From assembly GCA_964546435.1 (NCBI GenBank), contig CAZJKJ010000008.1:1-64000 (forward strand): a DNA stretch of 64,000 bases. The letters run 5' to 3'. Below are positions 61,529 to 64,000 of this stretch, piece after piece. The position numbers and the translations under genes are program-made. This DNA is from CAYNST01 sp964546435 (GTDB taxonomy: Bacteria; Pseudomonadota; Gammaproteobacteria; Pseudomonadales; Cellvibrionaceae). The notes beneath the pieces were generated by a model. The model saw only the letters and a list, made by a program, of their open reading frames with translations. It ran no database searches and was not told the origin of the DNA. Numbering within the stretch: the first letter of the stretch is position 1; each line of letters begins with the position of its first letter.

Positions 61529-62788
61529 TTATTTGCTCTTCATGGAAAGGAAGAATTCATCATTGGTCTTGAAGTTTTTCAGCCGATCGGCCAGAAATTC
61601 TGTCGCGGACACATCTTCCATGTCATTGAGCAGCTTTCGCAGAATCCAGACGCGGGCCAATTCCCCTTCACCCATCAACAGTTCTTCACGGCGCGTGCCG
61701 GAGCGACGAACGTTGATGGCCGGATAAATGCGCTTTTCCGCGATTTTACGATCCAGATGCAATTCCAGGTTGCCGGTTCCCTTGAATTCCTCATAGATAA
61801 CTTCGTCCATTTTCGATCCGGTATCAATCAGCGCGGTGGCCACAATGGACAGGCTGCCGCCTTCCTCGATGTTTCTCGCGGCACCAAAAAAACGCTTGGG
61901 GCGTTCGAGCGCGTGGGCGTCCACACCGCCGGTCAATACTTTTCCGGAAGAGGGGATAACGGTGTTGAATGCTCGGGCAAGCCGGGTAATGGAATCGAGC
62001 AGAATGACCACATCTTTCTTGTGTTCGACAAGCCGCTTGGCCCGTTCGATAACCATGTCGGCGACCTGGACGTGTCGCGACGGTGGCTCGTCAAATGTCG
62101 AGGCGACTACTTCGCCGCGCACGGATCGCTGCATTTCCGTCACTTCTTCAGGGCGCTCGTCGATCAACAGAACAATCAGGTGAATTTCGGGATTATTGCG
62201 GGTGATCGCCTGGGCGATGTTCTGCATCATGATCGTTTTACCCGCCTTCGGCGGTGCAACGATCAAACCGCGCTGACCTTTTCCAATCGGTGATATCAAA
62301 TCGATGATGCGACCGGTCAGATCCTCGGTGGAACCGTTGCCGGTTTCGAGAATCATGCGTTCCTGGGGAAACAGTGGGGTAAGGTTCTCGAAGAGAATTT
62401 TGTTGCGGGAGCTTTCTGGTTTGTCGAAATTGATTTCGTTGACTTTAAGCAGGGCAAAGTAGCGTTCACCTTCCTTGGGAGGCCGGATCTTGCCGGCAAT
62501 GGTATCTCCTGTACGCAAATTGAACCGTCTGATCTGGCTGGGCGAGACATATATGTCATCGGGCCCTGCCAGGTAGGATGAGCCGGCTGATCGCAGGAAG
62601 CCGAAGCCGTCCTGCAGGATTTCCAGTACCCCGTCTCCGTAGATGTCCTCACCGCTTTTGGCGTGCCGCTTGAGCAGATTGAAGATGACGTCCTGCTTGC
62701 GAGAGCGGGCCATGTTTTCCAAACCCAGATTCGTGGCCAGATCGATCAGTTCTTCAATGGGTTTTGTTTTTAAGTCGGTAAGATTCAT
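61529..62788 (-). CDS. rho: Transcription termination factor Rho
   Basis: The 419-residue hexameric RNA helicase has an N-terminal Rho-N/OSB RNA-binding part (MNLTDLKTKPIEELIDLA, GFGFLRSAGSSYLAGPDDIYVSPSQIRRFNLRTGD), Walker A PPKAGKTIMMQ, Walker B VVILLDSITRLAR and the R-loop region. Its length matches E. coli Rho (419). A long upstream region (about 350 nt) suits the known autoregulation of rho by its leader. Confidence 0.99.
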   Translation of the reverse strand: MNLTDLKTKPIEELIDLATNLGLENMARSRKQDVIFNLLKRHAKSGEDIYGDGVLEILQDGFGFLRSAGSSYLAGPDDIYVSPSQIRRFNLRTGDTIAGKIRPPKEGERYFALLKVNEINFDKPESSRNKILFENLTPLFPQERMILETGNGSTEDLTGRIIDLISPIGKGQRGLIVAPPKAGKTIMMQNIAQAITRNNPEIHLIVLLIDERPEEVTEMQRSVRGEVVASTFDEPPSRHVQVADMVIERAKRLVEHKKDVVILLDSITRLARAFNTVIPSSGKVLTGGVDAHALERPKRFFGAARNIEEGGSLSIVATALIDTGSKMDEVIYEEFKGTGNLELHLDRKIAEKRIYPAINVRRSGTRREELLMGEGELARVWILRKLLNDMEDVSATEFLADRLKNFKTNDEFFLSMKSK

Positions 62789-63140
62789 GTGCTTTTTTTG
62801 TGTGTTGTTGATAGGGAGTTGGGAGAATTGCGGCGTGCCACAACCGGTTAGGAAACTTGATTGGCCACCGTTTTAATCTGTTAATTAATGATACGTACAG
62901 TTTGAATATGTCAGACGTACACAGGAAATAATCAGGGGAAGCCAGTCAGGCAGTGGGGGTCTTACCAGGCTTACAGCCATCGCCAGTATGTTTGGTAGCC
63001 GGAGGTTTGTGATGGCGGGAGAACGTGACCCTCAGATGTGCTTGAGTATAGCCCTAAAAATTCTCAAGCGCAAAGCTGCAAATCTATCTTTTTTATTATT
63101 CTGCGAGCTGCTTTCCAGCCCGCAGTATCGCGTCCGGTGA
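62789..63140. other. 352-bp region between trxA and rho, rho leader
   Basis: In E. coli the rho leader is where Rho itself causes early termination, and this space fits that role. On the minus strand it includes C-rich, G-poor stretches such as the complement of 62936-62970. A hairpin with a 10-bp stem (63101-63110/63116-63125, one G-U) lies just after trxA but without a U-run. No ORF was found. Confidence 0.5.
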
Positions 63141-63467
63141 TCAGGCGATGTTGGACTCGATGAAGTCGGTCAGCTGGGCTTTCGACAGCGCACCGACTTT
63201 GGTGCTTTCTGCATTGCCGCCCTTGAACAGTATCAGGGTCGGAATTCCCCGGATATTGAATTTCTGGGGCGTCAGCTTGTTCGCGTCGACATCCATCTTG
63301 CAGATTTTGATTTTGCCTTCATAGACGCCGGAAAGTTCTTCCAGCACCGGGGCAATCATTTTGCATGGGCCGCACCAGGGCGCCCAGAAGTCTACCAGCA
63401 CCGGGCTGTCTGCCTGCAGTACTTCTTGCTCGAAGCTCTCGTCGGTCACGTTCGTAATTGAACTCAT
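63141..63467 (-). CDS. trxA: Thioredoxin 1
   Basis: 108 residues, the E. coli TrxA length class, with the active-site motif WAPWCGPCKMIAPVL (Cys33-Gly-Pro-Cys36 region) and the cis-Pro in IRGIPTLILF. It is a cytoplasmic disulfide reductant for ribonucleotide reductase and many targets. It lies between the ppk end and rho. Confidence 0.99.
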   Translation of the reverse strand: MSSITNVTDESFEQEVLQADSPVLVDFWAPWCGPCKMIAPVLEELSGVYEGKIKICKMDVDANKLTPQKFNIRGIPTLILFKGGNAESTKVGALSKAQLTDFIESNIA

Positions 63468-63681
63468 ATCTTCGGAATCTCCACGGCGGTAAATTTTCTC
63501 GAACCGGTTGGTCGGGGCGCCCTTGCCGGGAAGCGGCGACGCTGATCACGGTCTGGCGTTGGGCATAATAAGGACTGCCCCGGCCAGTTACAAGCTTCCG
63601 GTCTTACCGGGCGAGCTCCGGGCGGAGGGTTCGCCATCCCGTGATCCGCCGGCAAAGGCATTCAACGGGTACCAGAAGGGC

Positions 63682-64000
63682 CTATACCAGCGGTTTGGCC
63701 AATTGTTGCAAAAGGACAGTCTGGGCCGCTGGCTGCGTAGTGTCATTAATACGAACGTACTCGCCGTCCGGATGCAGTTCCCAGCGGTGCGCGCCATCGT
63801 TCAGATACAGGTGCAGGTCTTTGAGGACACGTTCGGCCATTTCGCTTTCTTCCAGAGGAAAGCAGATCTCAACCCGCCGGTTGAGGTTGCGGTCCATGAG
63901 ATCAGCGCTGGCACAGTAAACCTGCGGCTGAGCGTTGGCAAAGTAGTAGACCCGACTGTGCTCCAGGAAGCGGTTGACGATGGAGAATACGCGGATATTC
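63682..64000 (-). CDS. ppk: Polyphosphate kinase, C-terminal part (runs off the window)
   Basis: Only the last ~105 residues are present. The frame reads NIRVFSIVNRFLEHSRVYYF, then YCASADLMDRNLNRRVEICFPLEE and ends QLAKPLV. RVYYF and SADLMDRNL are conserved C-terminal segments of PPK1, which makes polyphosphate from ATP. The 5' part lies beyond position 64000. Confidence 0.95.
   Translation of the reverse strand, partial: NIRVFSIVNRFLEHSRVYYFANAQPQVYCASADLMDRNLNRRVEICFPLEESEMAERVLKDLHLYLNDGAHRWELHPDGEYVRINDTTQPAAQTVLLQQLAKPLV

Overview
The window looks like chromosomal DNA of a polysaccharide-degrading gammaproteobacterium, most likely Cellvibrionaceae or a close relative. This rests on the ubiD-rho-trxA-ppk order at the right end (as in Pseudomonas and relatives), many secreted xylan-active lipoproteins, and long poly-serine linkers typical of Cellvibrio, Saccharophagus and Teredinibacter. 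The genus cannot be fixed from sequence alone. Three runs of exactly 100 N mark scaffold gaps. Two of them are flanked by the same 55 bp on both sides, so they are probably overlapping contig ends and not missing sequence.

Layout. 0-15 kb: a membrane protein, a cluster of short repeats, a GH16 lipoprotein, a small HD hydrolase, a double-glycine bacteriocin-like peptide, a GFA-family protein, then GH11 xylanase, carboxylesterase and acyltransferase. Two related membrane diguanylate cyclases, a small conserved ORF and a transglutaminase-like protein follow, then two carbohydrate-binding lipoproteins without catalytic domains. 15-22.6 kb: a RiPP locus. It has a precursor with three TTxxxxEE repeats (graspetide, plesiocin type), one ATP-grasp ligase, a pyruvyl-transferase-family protein, a convergent Stf0-type sulfotransferase, two unusual upstream proteins and an orphan acylating acetaldehyde dehydrogenase. 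22.6-38 kb: a TraF-like outer-membrane protein, then a DNA-repair and stress block: two ku genes, a zinc-ribbon protein and a DUF748 protein on the minus strand; a PRC-barrel/EF-hand protein; a sorbosone-dehydrogenase-like/PEBP fusion; hemerythrin; three small envelope proteins; and ligD. 38-48 kb: signalling, with REC-GGDEF-EAL, two histidine kinases, a lone receiver and an adenylyl-cyclase/TPR protein, plus an OmpA-like protein. 48-60 kb: a xylan locus, with GH10 plus four CBM-like modules, a lipoprotein GH3, an aldo/keto reductase, a cytoplasmic GH3 and a GH8 exo-oligoxylanase. A 1-kb gap in it holds up to three small-RNA-like units. 60-64 kb: ubiD, rho, trxA and the 3' end of ppk.

How it works together. 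The xylanases (GH10, GH11) and binding lipoproteins would cut and hold xylan at the cell surface. The GH8 enzyme would trim xylo-oligomers, and the GH3 enzymes would release monomers outside and inside the cell. The paired Ku proteins and LigD form a complete bacterial NHEJ set, embedded in general-stress genes. The most interesting system is the graspetide locus (about 15.5-21.3 kb). Its precursor shares a KELNE...QV.GG leader motif with the bacteriocin-like peptide at 3.1-3.4 kb, which suggests a common exporter/protease encoded outside the window.
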